Positions 23,931-36,440 of a DNA stretch of 64,000 bases are shown piece after piece. Position 1 is the first letter of the stretch, and each line of letters opens with the position of its first letter. Both the position numbers and the translations under genes were made by a program. The DNA comes from Chara braunii (Eukaryota > Streptophyta > Charophyceae > Charales > Characeae). A model generated the notes under the pieces. It searched no databases. It was not told the origin of the DNA and worked only from the letters and a program-made list of their open reading frames with translations. The DNA is taken from assembly GCA_003427395.1 (NCBI GenBank), contig BFEA01000611.1, forward strand, positions 493,739-557,738, in the 5' to 3' direction.

Positions 23931-26900
23931 CGGTCGCCATTAAATAAAAAAATCATGATTTTTATAAAATTTTCATATGAGAGCAACAATCATATGGTAC
24001 TAGATTCCGCCTCTTGCAAGCCTAAATCAGAACTTGGATCTAAGTTTAACCCCTTGAAACCTTAAATTTATTACATATTTTTCAAAACGTTGCTAACGTC
24101 ATTCCCACTGGCGACCAACAATTTGTCCTCTCAAGGACACCGGATGCCTTCAGCTAGTACCAAAACGATAACTTTCAATCTGATACCCAAACATAGATCA
24201 ATCTTTTGGAAACTAGTCAGACACAGTCTGAACCAGTCATTAAGAGAGAAACCATTCGTTTAAAGTCCTCCGTCCAAGTTTTGAACTCATTTCAATCCAC
24301 ATAAGTTATCATCCCCGTTACTTCCCAAGTCCTTGTGATACTGCGTTGAGGAGTGATTTAACCCGCTTAATGGGATAACATCTCGACATCAAGCCTCGTT
24401 TTAGATTCGAGTTTCACCACTTTCCCTCTGATTCCAGTGTTGTGACCGTATCAATAAGGTGCAAATAGAGTAGAACTGCCTCACCCCACACAATCGCGGT
24501 TGGTGAAATCCCGATCATGGAGGCAAGGTGACCATGCTTGACACGGGCTTAGGTAATCACTTCACCGCTCATGGCAAACAATAGTCGTCTACCCTACGTA
24601 ACGCTCTGATAAGGCCCCAACTCCTTTCTCTCTTTCAATGATAGTGTAATTTCTCTTCCTTAAACCACATAGGATCTGAAAAGCAACATCTCGTTATAGA
24701 TCATGAGTAGAGTTCCAGCACGAGTCTCATGATCACTTACAAAGTTCACAATATTATCAGAATTTTATCGTAATATGATACCAAACTCACAACCAATTTC
24801 GACCATAAATATTAAACAACAACGATATAATTTATAACAATTCACAACAAATATTTTCATAATGATCCAATTAGTCATTTGCAACGATACGTAAGATGAG
24901 TTTACACCATAAAAATGCATCTCTTCTGTATATAGAATGAATAATATACAACATTAATGAGGATCCATGTAAGATGATCAATAAGTTTAAATACACAAAT
25001 AAAGTGTTTGACTGAAGTAGTCTATAAAATAATATCCCAAGAAAATCAATCCTTCATCGACAATGTGTTAGAAAATCTCCAGTTAATAATGATTGACACA
25101 AGAAATTTAATCACCTAAGGTTATGACTGGAAAAAAAATAATAATAAACTTCGTAATAAAAATCTGATCAAAACAACAAAGAAGAAAAAAAATAATCCCA
25201 ACACAATATCGCAAAATTTATAAATAATGTTGATGAATATGAAGTATCAAAATAATAATATATTACAATATAAAGAATTTACATGAAATTAAAATATTCA
25301 GAATAACCAAAGTAGCCTTAAATTAAAATCAATATATAGTTTATTAAAGCTATGCACTAATGAGAAATCAATCAATAACGATAAGATAATTAATTGTTTG
25401 AAATCAGAATGCAATCAATTGATTCATCAATTAATAAAATATCCGAGTGTGGTTCCGCTAGGGACAACAGTAAGTAGTCGTTATCCTCGGTAATGACGTC
25501 ACCTATCGAGAGCATCGGCTCCCATCTTTTTCGCAAACGGCGAGAGCCCTTCCTGCCATGTTCCGCATGAATTAAACAACAACCAAAAACGAGACAACTA
25601 AGGAATAACGCATAAATAATCCCTCGAGCTGTTGAGACGGCCACGATCACGTCGTCTTATCGCTGCTCTAACCGGGTGTGTCAGTCGTACATCTCGTGGT
25701 CCCCTACGACAGGATAACTTCCCATGAGGCATAACTTTCTTTCCCTAAGGAGTTGTCACCACCCTTAGGGGTATATCCCTACCGAGCTACTGACCTGCAC
25801 TCTAAAACTTCTACGTGCAATAGCAGAGGTAGATCAACCGATGGTGTTTGCTCTTTTCGTTGCAGTAAAGGCACACATAGTTAGAACGTCATGAGAGCAC
25901 AGATATCGTTTGTTCCCGATGGTGCTCATCTCCTAAGTACAGAGTGTATGTCAATCAACTAGGACGATCCCAGTGAAATGTGAAACCTACAAGTATCTTA
26001 GTCTCTTAGATGCACAACTATATATATATATAAAAATATCATTATCAAATATAATTTACACTGAAAGGAATCAACCATTAGTCGATAGGAAAGTACATTC
26101 AAATTCAACGTGAATTGAAACGATAACTGAAAGTATTCAAACGTCAGATAGTAGAGATAATAATTCGATATTAAAAAAAAATCGACCGCCTTGGGTCATA
26201 CTCAATATGTAAAGTACTATATTGAGCCGCCAAAGGAGAGTTGGCCTCGACAATAATTTTGATGAAACCAACAAAGTAGTCGGACTACCTCAGTTTTGAC
26301 TTGATGAGGTGCGCTGCCAAAGTCATTCATTCCACCCTACCACCGTCATGAGATTGGGCATACATTCTTGTCATCGTAGGATGGCAGATTGCTTTGCGGA
26401 TTATTATGGATCACCTTACTCGAAGTGTTGCATGAATGACAAGGGGTTCCTTATTTATTTATTTTCTCAGCACTTTAAACTCACATATGTTCCTGCTTCG
26501 TTGTTGAAATTTATAAGGATATTCAATTTTCTTTTTCTAAGATTATTTTTTTTTTACTTATCGAGGCTTTGCGTTTTTTATGACGTTACCCTCTCCAGTA
26601 TTGTGGCGCCTACTTTCGTCTGGCGTCAAGGTTAGTGTTACTAGATCGAGCTTCATAAGACACCGATCTCCCTTCGGGTACTGACACCTAAGTTGGTCAT
26701 TTAAGAGGTTGTCGAATCAGTTTCCTTTTGCATGAGATTTGAGGAAAACTAAAACTTCCTCTCAGCAAACACGCGTTGAACCCTCTAAGAAGTGGTTTGG
26801 GGTATCCCTCCTTCTCACCCGATTATAATGCTCGGATCTCAGAAGTTGTGATGGTTCTATCGTGAATACAATATGATACCCCTCCGTAATACGGTATACT

Positions 26901-28974
26901 TTGCGTCTGTAACAGGGTCGGTTCCTAAAGCAACGCAGCTCCGCCTTAAATGTATCATGGAAAGAGAGAACATGTCCAATGTTTAGTAAACTTCCGTTGT
27001 CATATTCCAAGCTTACTTCAACCAAAAGAGTCAAAGGAGGGAAAATAAAAATTTGTTACACATGTATAGACAGCTAAGGTCTTTTGGGATAAAAATGGTC
27101 AACTCGAAAAAAATGTTAAATTCGTTTAACCTTATTTTCATTTTGTTTACAGATTTTTTTTTTTTTACACCTATTGAATTTTATGATTTCAAAGCATAAG
27201 TTTTTTTTATATGCAAACAGGTGAGAGGTAGAAAGAAAATAATTGTTTTCATCAGTCCGAGGGAGGCATAGTCAATCTCCTTTGCAAGCATCATTCTTCC
27301 TACGTGCACGAAAAACAAAACAAGCAAGTTCGAAAAAAAACAATAAAAATCTTAAACCCAGGGTCAGACACCATCTTTCCACATGCATAACACACCATAT
27401 CTGCTCTACCTTTCTTTTGAATATTCAACAAAAGTCGGGTCAAGCAAAGTGTGGATGCACACAAGTGTGAAAACGGATCTGAGTCAATCAACTAACCTTA
27501 AGTGAAGTTAAAAGCGGCTCACTCAAGAAAGTCGAATAATATTTTTGTCAAATAAGAGATAAATATTATTGAAGGTCAACATATGTGGCCAACAACTCCG
27601 TGAGTTGCGTGAGTTATGTCCTTACCACTGAACGACGGTCTGCATCCTTCTCCCAAGTGTCTAAATGGGTCCACTGAAAAATCTTAAGTGAGAAAACCCT
27701 CAAGAAGGGTATTTATCAAAATAAGTCCTACGTGGTCCCAACATCCTGGATAGTCCCAGCGTAGTCCCACTGCACCACAACCTCTAAGGACCATCCCAGA
27801 TGGAATTGCAGGTTTAAACCACCTCCAACCACTGCGTTCCACGAGAAATAATCCAAAAGGTGGAATCACCAACCAGCCACGTCCAAAGAATAATCTTCCA
27901 ACTGACTTCGGAATGATCCCGGGTGGTTCCACATTATTGCCCGCAGCACCGGATGGCTAAAAAACTTAAAAGTACTCGCACCTCGTGCCCAAAACAATTA
28001 AAGATGATTCCAGGCACAAAAACCGGAAGTGTGGCGAGCACCACAAATCAATGTGTAGTGCGTACGCACTCCAAGTAGTGTCGTTGGTCTGCACACGAAG
28101 TTTTTCAGTCCCAAAACGGTTCCACAATATCCACAAAAACAACGCCAGTCATTCCATTTATCTCAAATTTCGACGATGCACGCCGAACTCCAATAAGAAA
28201 AATCATCCCGCATAGGTTCACGAAACACGTAATCCGAGCAGGGTCAGAAACGTGCGCTAGCATCCATAGCACCTCCGGATCATGTTGAACCATATCACAA
28301 TCATTGCAGATCACTCCATAAAAAATTAAGGCGGAACCATCGGTCGCCACGCTGTTTAAAGTCAGTACCACGATCGCTCAACACCACTAGCCAATCGCGC
28401 CCAACAAAGAAGGGTCCTTTGAACCGCACATTTTCGACAACGCCTTCCCTCAGTTGCCATACAGAAAAATTACGGTAATACGGTCCCACGGGATGTGTTA
28501 TCATTGCCAGCCCACTAAACGGACAACACCTATTATACACATACACAAAAAGCGTTCGTGTTGTACGGTAAAACCGTTAGCATAACCCTACGGAAATGGG
28601 TACTGCTCACCACACAGTCGGCCCTCAATGCAGCCTTACGACCGCAACATTAGCATAGAGGTGGGGCAACCCCCCCAACCCTTAGGTATGGATGTCCTGG
28701 CCTGTCCTTTTCTAGAGAAGCCATACCTTCCATCAACCTTCAGACCTCAAATTCCCCCCTCCAACACTTCTCTACGAACTACCAACTCCTCCAGTAGAGT
28801 CTTCCCTCAACTCCCTCACAACGGCGCAACATTTGGCCAATACTAAAGTAGATGAGTATCGACAGTACTTCCACTTTGTGAGGCAGTAGAGGGAAGAGTT
28901 GCTCTTTTATACTTACAGAAATGTGGTGCGCACCACTCCAACACACAAGTAAACTTGCGGGCTCAAGCAAAGCA
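23931..28974. other. Region between the two E repeats; no gene recognised
   Basis: This 5-kb stretch would be the internal region if the E repeats are a retrotransposon LTR pair. I found no reverse transcriptase, integrase or gag signature. It contains the isolated ~300-bp block listed separately and two weakly similar minus-strand peptides (FFGRGWLVI near 27,870 and FFVGRDWLVV near 28,410) that hint at an old internal duplication. Confidence 0.4.
25660..25965. repeat. Isolated copy of the ~300-bp block of the hairpin-array element
   Basis: CTACGACAGGATA, GAGTTGTCACCACCCTTAGG and CCTACCGAGCTACTGACC follow the same order as in copies A, B and C, and GACTAGGACGAT closes it. The rest of the element is not evident downstream, so this is a fragment or a block with independent mobility. 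Confidence 0.6.
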
Positions 28975-30895
28975 CTTGATATGAGGTGAGATCAATGGCC
29001 CAGTATGGTCGCACCTCATCCAGACACTTAGGGAGGCAGTTACTTTCAACTGTCTCCTTTCTATTTTTATTTTCTTTAAGTCAAATATCTTAAAATTTCA
29101 CAAGATAGTTGAGAGTCAAGCATTTTCAAAACACTTTTTATTTCATTTTCCAGACTTTTCTTTTAAGAGTTATGACTCTTCAAAGTTTGACGTACCCGAC
29201 ACAATTTTTAGTGCGGGAACATCACAAAAATAGTTAAAATAGTTGCACTTAGCTATTTCTTCAACATGGCCCCTTCAATTTCACTTACCTCACTTGGGTG
29301 GTCACACTCACACTTATGCACTGTGTACCCAGCGACACTTCACGACCACGTTCGTGGTCATTGCCCTTCCCCTTTTCCTTTTCTACTTTATTTTTTTCTT
29401 TTTGTTTTCCTAAGGGGGATCATCGTTCAAAATAGAACAGACGACTTCCCTAAGTCATTTCACAAGGCTGAACTATAGTCAAGCTCAATAGGATTTTTTT
29501 TCCCCTTACACACCCGCGCACCTGTATCTGACATAAATCAGTAGCCATATTCATGCGCTCCTTTTGCTTCCCATTGATGGAAATGGCCGCGTCGAAGCAT
29601 AAAAAAACAACATCACTATGGACGCTTGGCTGCTACGGGCCAACTCCAAGTACTGAAACGTTAAAGGGTCGATAAGCGAAGTTGTGTCATGTATCTTTCA
29701 CTTGATCGTGGAAACATACTTCACTATTTTCCCCCTTTCGCTTTTGTTTTTTTTCCTAATTAAAACAACAAAAATATTAAAAAATATAAACAAAAATCGA
29801 AAAAGAAATTGAAAGGAAGATTCTAACTTACCTAGAGTACAGAGGTTGCCCGTGGAAATGAGCGTTTCTAGAGCTGCCTCTGGACACTTCAAGTTCTCGT
29901 CCTCGTTGCAGCAACGCTTTTTTTTTTTCGTTTTTTTTTTTAGTTTAACCGTTGGCATAAGTCAACGGTCATTGCTCTCAGCACCACTGCCCTATTGGGG
30001 CAGCCATGAACTTGCGAAGTACAGACCTGCGTTCGATCCCCGATGAAATCGAACTAAATTTATTATTTTGTTAAATAGACCTTTTCACGATTCATGCGTG
30101 TCATCCTTGGCGCAAGGATCATTTCAGTTCGTGTGGTGGATCTCAATTGCGTGATTTTGCCGATCACATGGCCAAAATCGGTCGAGCTTACTGCCCCAGG
30201 CTTAATGGCTACCCCACCAAAAGGAGGAAGCCAAGCAGCGGTCTGACCTTTATTCCCAATCCCTCGGTATGTGAGGCTGACACGTTACCGACTGGGCTAG
30301 CTACTACTTCAAAAGAAGTAGCAACGCTCTTCTTTATGAAGAGCTTTTTGTCTTAGAGGGCCGTCCTTTTGTGGCTTGGCAAACTTTGTCTATCTCGCCC
30401 TTTCACATGACCGACTACTATAATGTCAGGCTTCTAGGCTCTTGGCGAGGAATCAAACCCCGCTCACGTACACAAAAGACAAATAATTTAGGTGATCTCT
30501 ACTTCCCCACGTCGCAGCCTCGAACCCAACACGGCCATTCCTTTTAGCCTATCTAGGCTCATAATCACACGACTATCATTATTTTAAGTAAAATAAGAGT
30601 TAGATGTAGTATTCCAACAACCATACTTTTCTACAGCCTTACCAAGAGCAGAATACAACCGACCACATTGCTAATTACCAGCTTTACTCTCAGATGCCAC
30701 AAGCATCCAGACTAAGGTTTTGGAAGTTTTAGTCTCCCGGTCACAGGTTAGTCTGAATAAACTTTGGCAAACGCGTCAATCTCATTAAGTCACTTAATTT
30801 AAGGAAAAAAATATAATTTAAGAAAAAAAGTCAGACGGTGTCTGACACTAAAAACCCTGAGCAGATACCCTTGTAAGAGTTTTTGTTCTGACACC
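28975..30895 (-). repeat. Direct repeat E, copy 2 (LTR-like)
   Basis: This is the partner of 22,083-23,930. The right end (30,836-30,895) is an imperfect palindrome: GACGGTGTCTGACACTAAAA against GTTTTTGTTCTGACACCGTC. Its centre GCAGATACCCTTGTAAGAG is also found at the ends of the hairpin-array element. Read on the minus strand it opens TGTCAGAAC. No open frame of note. Confidence 0.6.
30240..30305 (-). other. tRNA(Val)-like segment in repeat E copy 2
   Basis: On the minus strand TAGCCCAGTCGG (30288-30299) matches the A-box consensus and is followed by TAACGTGTCAGCCTCACATA, homologous to the segment in copy 1. A B box is not clear. A separate plus-strand GCGTTCGATCCCC near 30,029 matches the B-box consensus but lacks a matching A box. 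Confidence 0.3.
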
Positions 30896-31888
30896 GTCCC
30901 CCCTTCCCCTAAGTCAAAATCAATTAGTTGTTGTCTGCTCATCAACTTGTCCAATTGCTGCTCTCCCTCAATCAAACTTGGCTCACTGTGCCTCAATAAT
31001 CGGGACAACCCAACACCCTTGTTGGCAGGGCTTGCGAAATCATATTTCCTCATCTTCCTCTAATCTTACAGTATGATAGCTGCTCAAGATTCCTGCATGT
31101 CCTTGGCTACGGTTGCTCCTATGTCCTGCTGTATTCAATACTTGCATCTTCTTACCATTTTCCTCTCCAACGTCGGCTGCGCTAATCCCAAATCCGGTTA
31201 TAATAACCAATTGAGCTGGTTCAAAACCACTAACTTGAACTGCGCCCTCGGACTCCAGTGCTGAAAACCACGACATGAAATTCGAGTAATGGCACTACGG
31301 AGGATTACGAGTGTGATGGTTATCATGAGCAAAAGGATGACAAACATTATTGTGTCCATCTAGAGGTCATTAGTGGCTTTGCTTCACTCCTCACTAAATG
31401 TGCACAGTGCGAATGAATCTCAAACTATAACTTGAATATGTACAAGTGCATATTGAGGTTGAATCCTATCCCTGAACCAGAGAAAGATACATGAGAAACT
31501 TTAGAATGGATCTTTCGCTAAGACGAGGAAGGATACAACGCCAAGTTTAACGAAAAACCACGACTAGGATATTTTGACAAAGAGTAGGTGTGCGTACACA
31601 TATCCCCACTTGTTTTCTCGTCCTCCCGTTCCATTTTTTGCCCTCCTAAGATTTCGATGTATTCTACTCCTCTTTCTTCCTCCTTCTCAATTCTTATTTA
31701 CTCNNNNNNNNNNNNNNNNNNNNNNNNNNNNNNNNNNNNNNNNNNNNNNNNNNNNNNNNNNNNNNNNNNNNNNNNNNNNNNNNNNNNNNNNNNNNNNNNN
31801 NNNNNNNNNNNNNNNNNNNNNNNNNNNNNNNNNNNNNNNNNNNNNNNNNNNNNNNNNNNNNNNNNNNNNNNNNNNNNNNNNNNNNNNN

Positions 31889-31925
<37 letters not shown>

Positions 31926-33139
31926 CTCCCTCTCTCTCTCCCTTTCTCCTGCTAACATAACTTAACTCGCTACTCGACTAACTATATGTCGGCGAGTGAT
32001 GCGTTCGCGAGCGGAACAAAAAACACGACCGGGAGGGAAATCACCGATCGGGACAACGAACACCACGTGGACGAGACACGTCACGGGAAAGACCAACGCA
32101 CTTAGAAGAGGCACCGAGCATCAGGACGAGGGGCGGCGCTGATAAGGCAACCTCAAGCACGAACATCACTTATATCACAACAATAAATACGAACATCATT
32201 ACAATTATCGTAATGAAGACAACCACGAGGAACAATAGTCAATGTGACTGCAAGCAGTAGCTCGATCACCACAAACAACTATACGATCACCAGTCTCCAA
32301 TGCGCAAAATGAGAATGAGTCTACAACACAACATTTATAATGCGTTTTCGTTAAAATTTATTTTTTCCTCATTTCGCAATTTGTACTTCAGCGACCTGAG
32401 GAGGTTGTTTTGCCTGTCTTGTAAGGGTCATTTTTCGGGATGATTGATTATCCATGAGACTACCACGCATCCCAAAATATGACCCCCATCGGACAGGCCA
32501 AATCACCTCTTGAGGTCACTCAACTACGAATTGCGAATCAGAAACATACTCAATTTTCATGAAAACACAATTTTTAATTTTTATTTTGCTATTCCTCTTT
32601 CGATGCACCTGTCGCAATGCCGTTTAGATTCGCTTGCGCATTCTCTCGCTTTTTTTTCTCTCGTTCGCCCCATAGTTTCTTCGATTTGTCGCTAGCTCCC
32701 CTTCAACTGCTTCCTTTCTGTTTCCATTTCCTCTTCCTCCCTTTTCCTCCCCCGACTTTGATCATATTTTTCTTATTTCGCGTGTTTCTTATTTCCTGTC
32801 TTCGTCTTCCTCGTTCCCTTCCTCTTGCTCGATCATGTGCTCGCATGCGCGCCACTCCTTCCTCACTCCATGTTCCCGTTTTCTCCCTCTCCAACTATGG
32901 ATGTCTCCTTGGTAGCAGCGTCCTAGTCTTGACCACCACGAGGATGCAGCGCCGAGCCCACAACACCGAGCAACGCTACCACAAACAGATCCCGATGTCG
33001 AGCATGGGTAGGATCTCCATGATAAGCAAATTTAGTACCGATGTCGAGCGCATCGGTCCGGCACAGCACCAGGGCAGCGCGGGACCCTCCAGGCCGCGTC
33101 ACCCAGGAGTTGGTCTAAATCCTCGTCGCAAATATATAT
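30896..33139. other. Spacer before copy C; no gene recognised
   Basis: It contains a gap (31704-31888) followed by a ~37-bp poly-T, and two stretches (about 31,260-31,540 and 32,120-32,340) weakly similar to 39,310-39,560. The similar stretches share CTCACTAAATGTGCACA-like and AAAATGAGAATGA-like phrases, so they are relics that recur beside element termini. The 197-codon plus-strand frame at 32,617-33,210 is pyrimidine-biased sequence with no recognisable domain. Confidence 0.4.
31704..31888. other. Assembly gap beside poly-T
   Basis: 185 N residues are followed directly by a run of about 37 T. Confidence 0.95.
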
Positions 33140-33794
33140 ATGGAGCTTTCGCAAGCCGCTCCGGCCGAGTGAGCCAGCCATACCTTTCGCGAGCCCCTAC
33201 GACAGGATAGGGCCTACGCGAGGCACGACTTACCTCCACCTTACGGGAGCTGTCACCTCCCTTCGGTGGGCGTATCCCCACCGAGCTACCAGTCCACAGT
33301 ACGAAAGCTAATCAGTTGCAATCGCAGAGGTGGACCAGCCGAAGGCGTTTCTCGTTCGCTGTAGCATAGGGGGTACACGCGGTATTACGCCTCTATCGAA
33401 CCCGCACGAGACCGACATCTTGGGGGGCTGAGATCCCAAACGCGACTCGTCGTCGGTCGACTAGGACACATCCCACACACCACGCGCACACCACTTTACG
33501 AACACAAAAATAAAACACACACACACACACATAAGAAACAACACAACACAAACAACGTGACAACGCTCCTAGCCTCTCTGTAGCCAACCCATAACTTTCC
33601 GATACGAAAATCGGATAGGCGTCGCGCGAGAGGTTTAGTATAAAACCGCACGGACGCAGGGCCTACTCATATCGACTCGTAATGCAAACGCACGCAGGCA
33701 GTCGCAATGACGGCGTACTATGTAGTGTCCATAATCAAGCGGTCCCTCGTGAATCCGAGTACCGCTTATGACACTCAAGTGTCAGACTCGAAGT

Positions 33795-33850
33795 ATCGTG
33801 AGGGTCTAATCCCTCACGACATTGCACGGCTGAAGGAATAGTCGTGCAAC
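33795..33850. repeat. Paired conserved hairpins in copy C
   Basis: CGTGAGGG-TCTAAT-CCCTCACG is followed by TGCACG, a GCTGAAGGAATAGT loop and CGTGCA. In copy B (17,350-17,410) the same two positions hold TGAAGGA-CGT-TTCCTTCA and AACG with a GTTGAAGGATAAGT loop and CGTT. Arms differ but still pair, and the second loop is nearly unchanged. Confidence 0.65.
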
Positions 33851-34904
33851 CGCCGCGAGACCTCCGACCTTTGGTGTGAGCGTCTCAGCAGGCCAGGCAA
33901 ATAGACTCTGCACGAGGGCAGATTCCTTCCATGCAGAGTCTAGGGCTTGGGATGTCCTGGACAAGGACCTTGAATCCCGGCCCAGGACCAACGTCCGACT
34001 ATAGAAACCCCTAAAAAGCGAAGGGTAAAAAGGGGATCTCCATTGTTTCTCAAGCCATAATCTGGCTAACCCTTGCGCACAATCACAGTAAACCGTGCGC
34101 CTACCCGAGGCACATATAAATATATATATAAGGCTTATTTATGTATGAACGAATCTGGATAGCCCTTACGCACAAATACGGCAGGTCTCTCAAATACTCA
34201 GGGTACTCGTAAATATATGAGGGTTAATTTTATAGGACGATCACTTCTCACAGTCACAGTGGGGCTCCTCTCAACCACATATGTATGTAATCGCAGACAA
34301 TCATCCAGAGTCCGAACCACAAACGAACCTGCAACTACACCAAAGATTCAATCAAAGGCCTACGCACTACACGGGGTCAACTTTAACCATTCCTTGCACT
34401 CATACCCCTCGCTTTAGCCATACAAGCCTCACTCGTGCAACTCTTAAATAAATACTCAGTACTTTTGTTGGTGACCATTCAATAAAGTCCGGGTAAAAAC
34501 ACAACAAAACAGTTCAAATCTCAAGGCTAAAGCCTTTAGGTTGAGTGGCAGGAGTGAATTGAAGTTGAATCGTAAACCGACGAATCGGTAACCGACCTGT
34601 TATCTATGATAACAGACAGAAGATGATCCTCAAGGGATCATGCTGAATCTAGTCCTGATCTTGAATCAGACACCCCAAAGGACCTGTAACACAAGATAGG
34701 TCAAATGCCTAAGCTAAATCATCAACATATGGGGGATAAACCTCCATAGCACATTTTCACTCAAAGCTACATGCCAACTAAGTCCAAGCCTACCTCTAAG
34801 TCAGTGCCCAAAGCAAAGGTAGACTAATGGCAGAATCTCTCCTATTCAGGGTGGATCGCCAGAATCGCCACCTGTCAAAATATAATCTAACTCCTTTAAG
34901 CTAA

Positions 34905-35460
34905 GAAAATTTCGGCCGCGCTTCCCGTAGGAAAAGTGTCTTTCCATAATTTATATAAGTCCATATATGAAACCAGAAATAATCTCTGACTCTGGAAAGT
35001 CAAAATCTGTCTAACTCTCTGAATTGGTAGAAATTCGGGCAACATTCTTTTTTAGAAAGGGAGACTTCCCAGATTTATACTAAGTCAGATGTGAACTCAA
35101 AAGACAACCTGAGTTCAACTTAGACAAGATTCAACTAACCCCTTAGTTTTGCAGAAATTTCGGCAACACTCCCTCTAGAAAAGTGTTTTTCCAAAATTTA
35201 TACAAAGCTAGGTCCAGAATTTGAAAGTAACTTTGACTTCTCAAAGTCCAATTTTGTCTAACTCCCTGGATTAGCAAAAATTTGGACAACACTCCCTTTA
35301 GAAAATGAGACATCCCAAATTTTTACTAAGTCAGATATATAAGAAAAGACAAAGTTGAACTTTTGATAAGTCAAAATTCGACTAACTCTTTAGATTTGTA
35401 GAAATTTCGGCAGCGCTTCCCGTAGAGAAAGTAGCTTGCCAAGATTTATACCAAGCCAAG
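34905..35460. repeat. Hairpin array 1 of copy C
   Basis: Five units at roughly 110-130-bp spacing start with TTTCGG.C.GC or TTTGG.CAACA-like phrases and a stem closing around CTTCCCGTAGGAAAAG or ACACT-CCCTCTAGAAA-AGTGT, followed by TTTATAC.AAGTC. They align with arrays in A and B. Confidence 0.65.
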
Positions 35461-35739
35461 TATAAAAAAAAATCTCAGAAAATGCAAGAATTGACCTAAG
35501 TAAAAAAACAAGTTACTACAGAAAATGCAGGAATTGACACTAACTCCTATAGCTCTAGCACGTGGCGAGCAACTAAAGCAACTACCTATCAAATTGAAAC
35601 TCAGACCAAGTAGTAACCTCATTCAACCACATGCAGGTCAAACCACAAAGGTAAGTACTTTCACCAGCCCCAAGTTCATTCCATATAGATAGTTTATGAA
35701 TCTTTTAAGTCCTTGAACCCTTATTTCCTTCGTACATAA

Positions 35740-36440
35740 GACATAGGGTTGGACCATTCGTCATGGAAACAATGCTTAACTTGCCTTTAAGATATACACG
35801 AACAGGTTGCACAACTACTTCTCTCTTCTTTTGGGCATATGACTAGGCCATTCGCCATGGAAACAATGCCTAGCCGCCCTGAACCGTTTAATATCCAAAA
35901 TTTAGTATTTCTCTGACTTTGTTTTCAAAAAGGAAAGCAAATATGGGCAGGGGACTGAACCATTCGCCATGGAAACAATGTTCAGCTTGACCAAACTATT
36001 TTTATTTATACTTCGTATTTTTCCCTTTCTCTTCTAGATGATATGGCTTAACGCTGGACCATTCACTATGGAAACAATGCCCAACCGCCCGTTCATATGC
36101 AAATATATATAAAGTATTTTCCCTTTATACTCAGTTTACTTATGTGCGTGGTTTTCAGGCTAAACCATTCACCATGGAAACAATGCTTAGCCTTAGACCA
36201 TAAATTCTCCCTCAGAATAAACAAGAACTTAAACTCCCTCAATCAGGCAAAACCCTAGAGTTAACTAGAGCAGCCAGGCCATTCACCATGGAAACAATGT
36301 CTGGTTCCCCAGAAAACAACTAAATAAACACAACAACCAGGTCATTCACCATGGAAACAATGCCCGGTTCTTCATAAAACAGTCAAATAAACACAGCCCC
36401 GAGCCATTCATCATGGAAACAATGCTCACGCTTTGGTTGA
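35740..36440. repeat. Hairpin array 2 of copy C, eight units with an invariant loop
   Basis: CCATTC (TCATTC in one unit), then two variable bases, then CATGGAAACAATG (TATGG in one unit) occurs eight times: near 35,754, 35,848, 35,970, 36,059, 36,166, 36,279, 36,342 and 36,404. Outside the core the arms pair with one bulged C: CTAGG/CCTAG (unit 2), CTGAA/TTCAG (unit 3), GGCTAA/TTAGCC (unit 5), CCAG/CTGG (unit 6), AACC/GGTT (unit 7), GAG/CTC (unit 8). Units 1 and 4 pair less well. Confidence 0.85.

Noticed and set aside
26762-27034. 90-residue minus-strand frame between the E repeats
   Set aside because: No recognisable family motif and no supporting context; length is within chance expectation.
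32617-33210. 197-residue plus-strand frame before copy C
   Set aside because: Pyrimidine-biased sequence giving Phe/Leu/Ser/Pro-rich translation that runs into the 300-bp repeat block; no homology recognised.
33380-33410. tRNA B box (GGGTTCGATAG on the minus strand) in the 300-bp block
   Set aside because: The second half of the box consensus is missing and no A box is placed at a tRNA-like distance; other copies of the block do not preserve it.
35740-36440. CRISPR-like array of regularly spaced repeats
   Set aside because: Spacing is irregular, the flanking arms pair with each other, there are no cas genes and the genome is eukaryotic.
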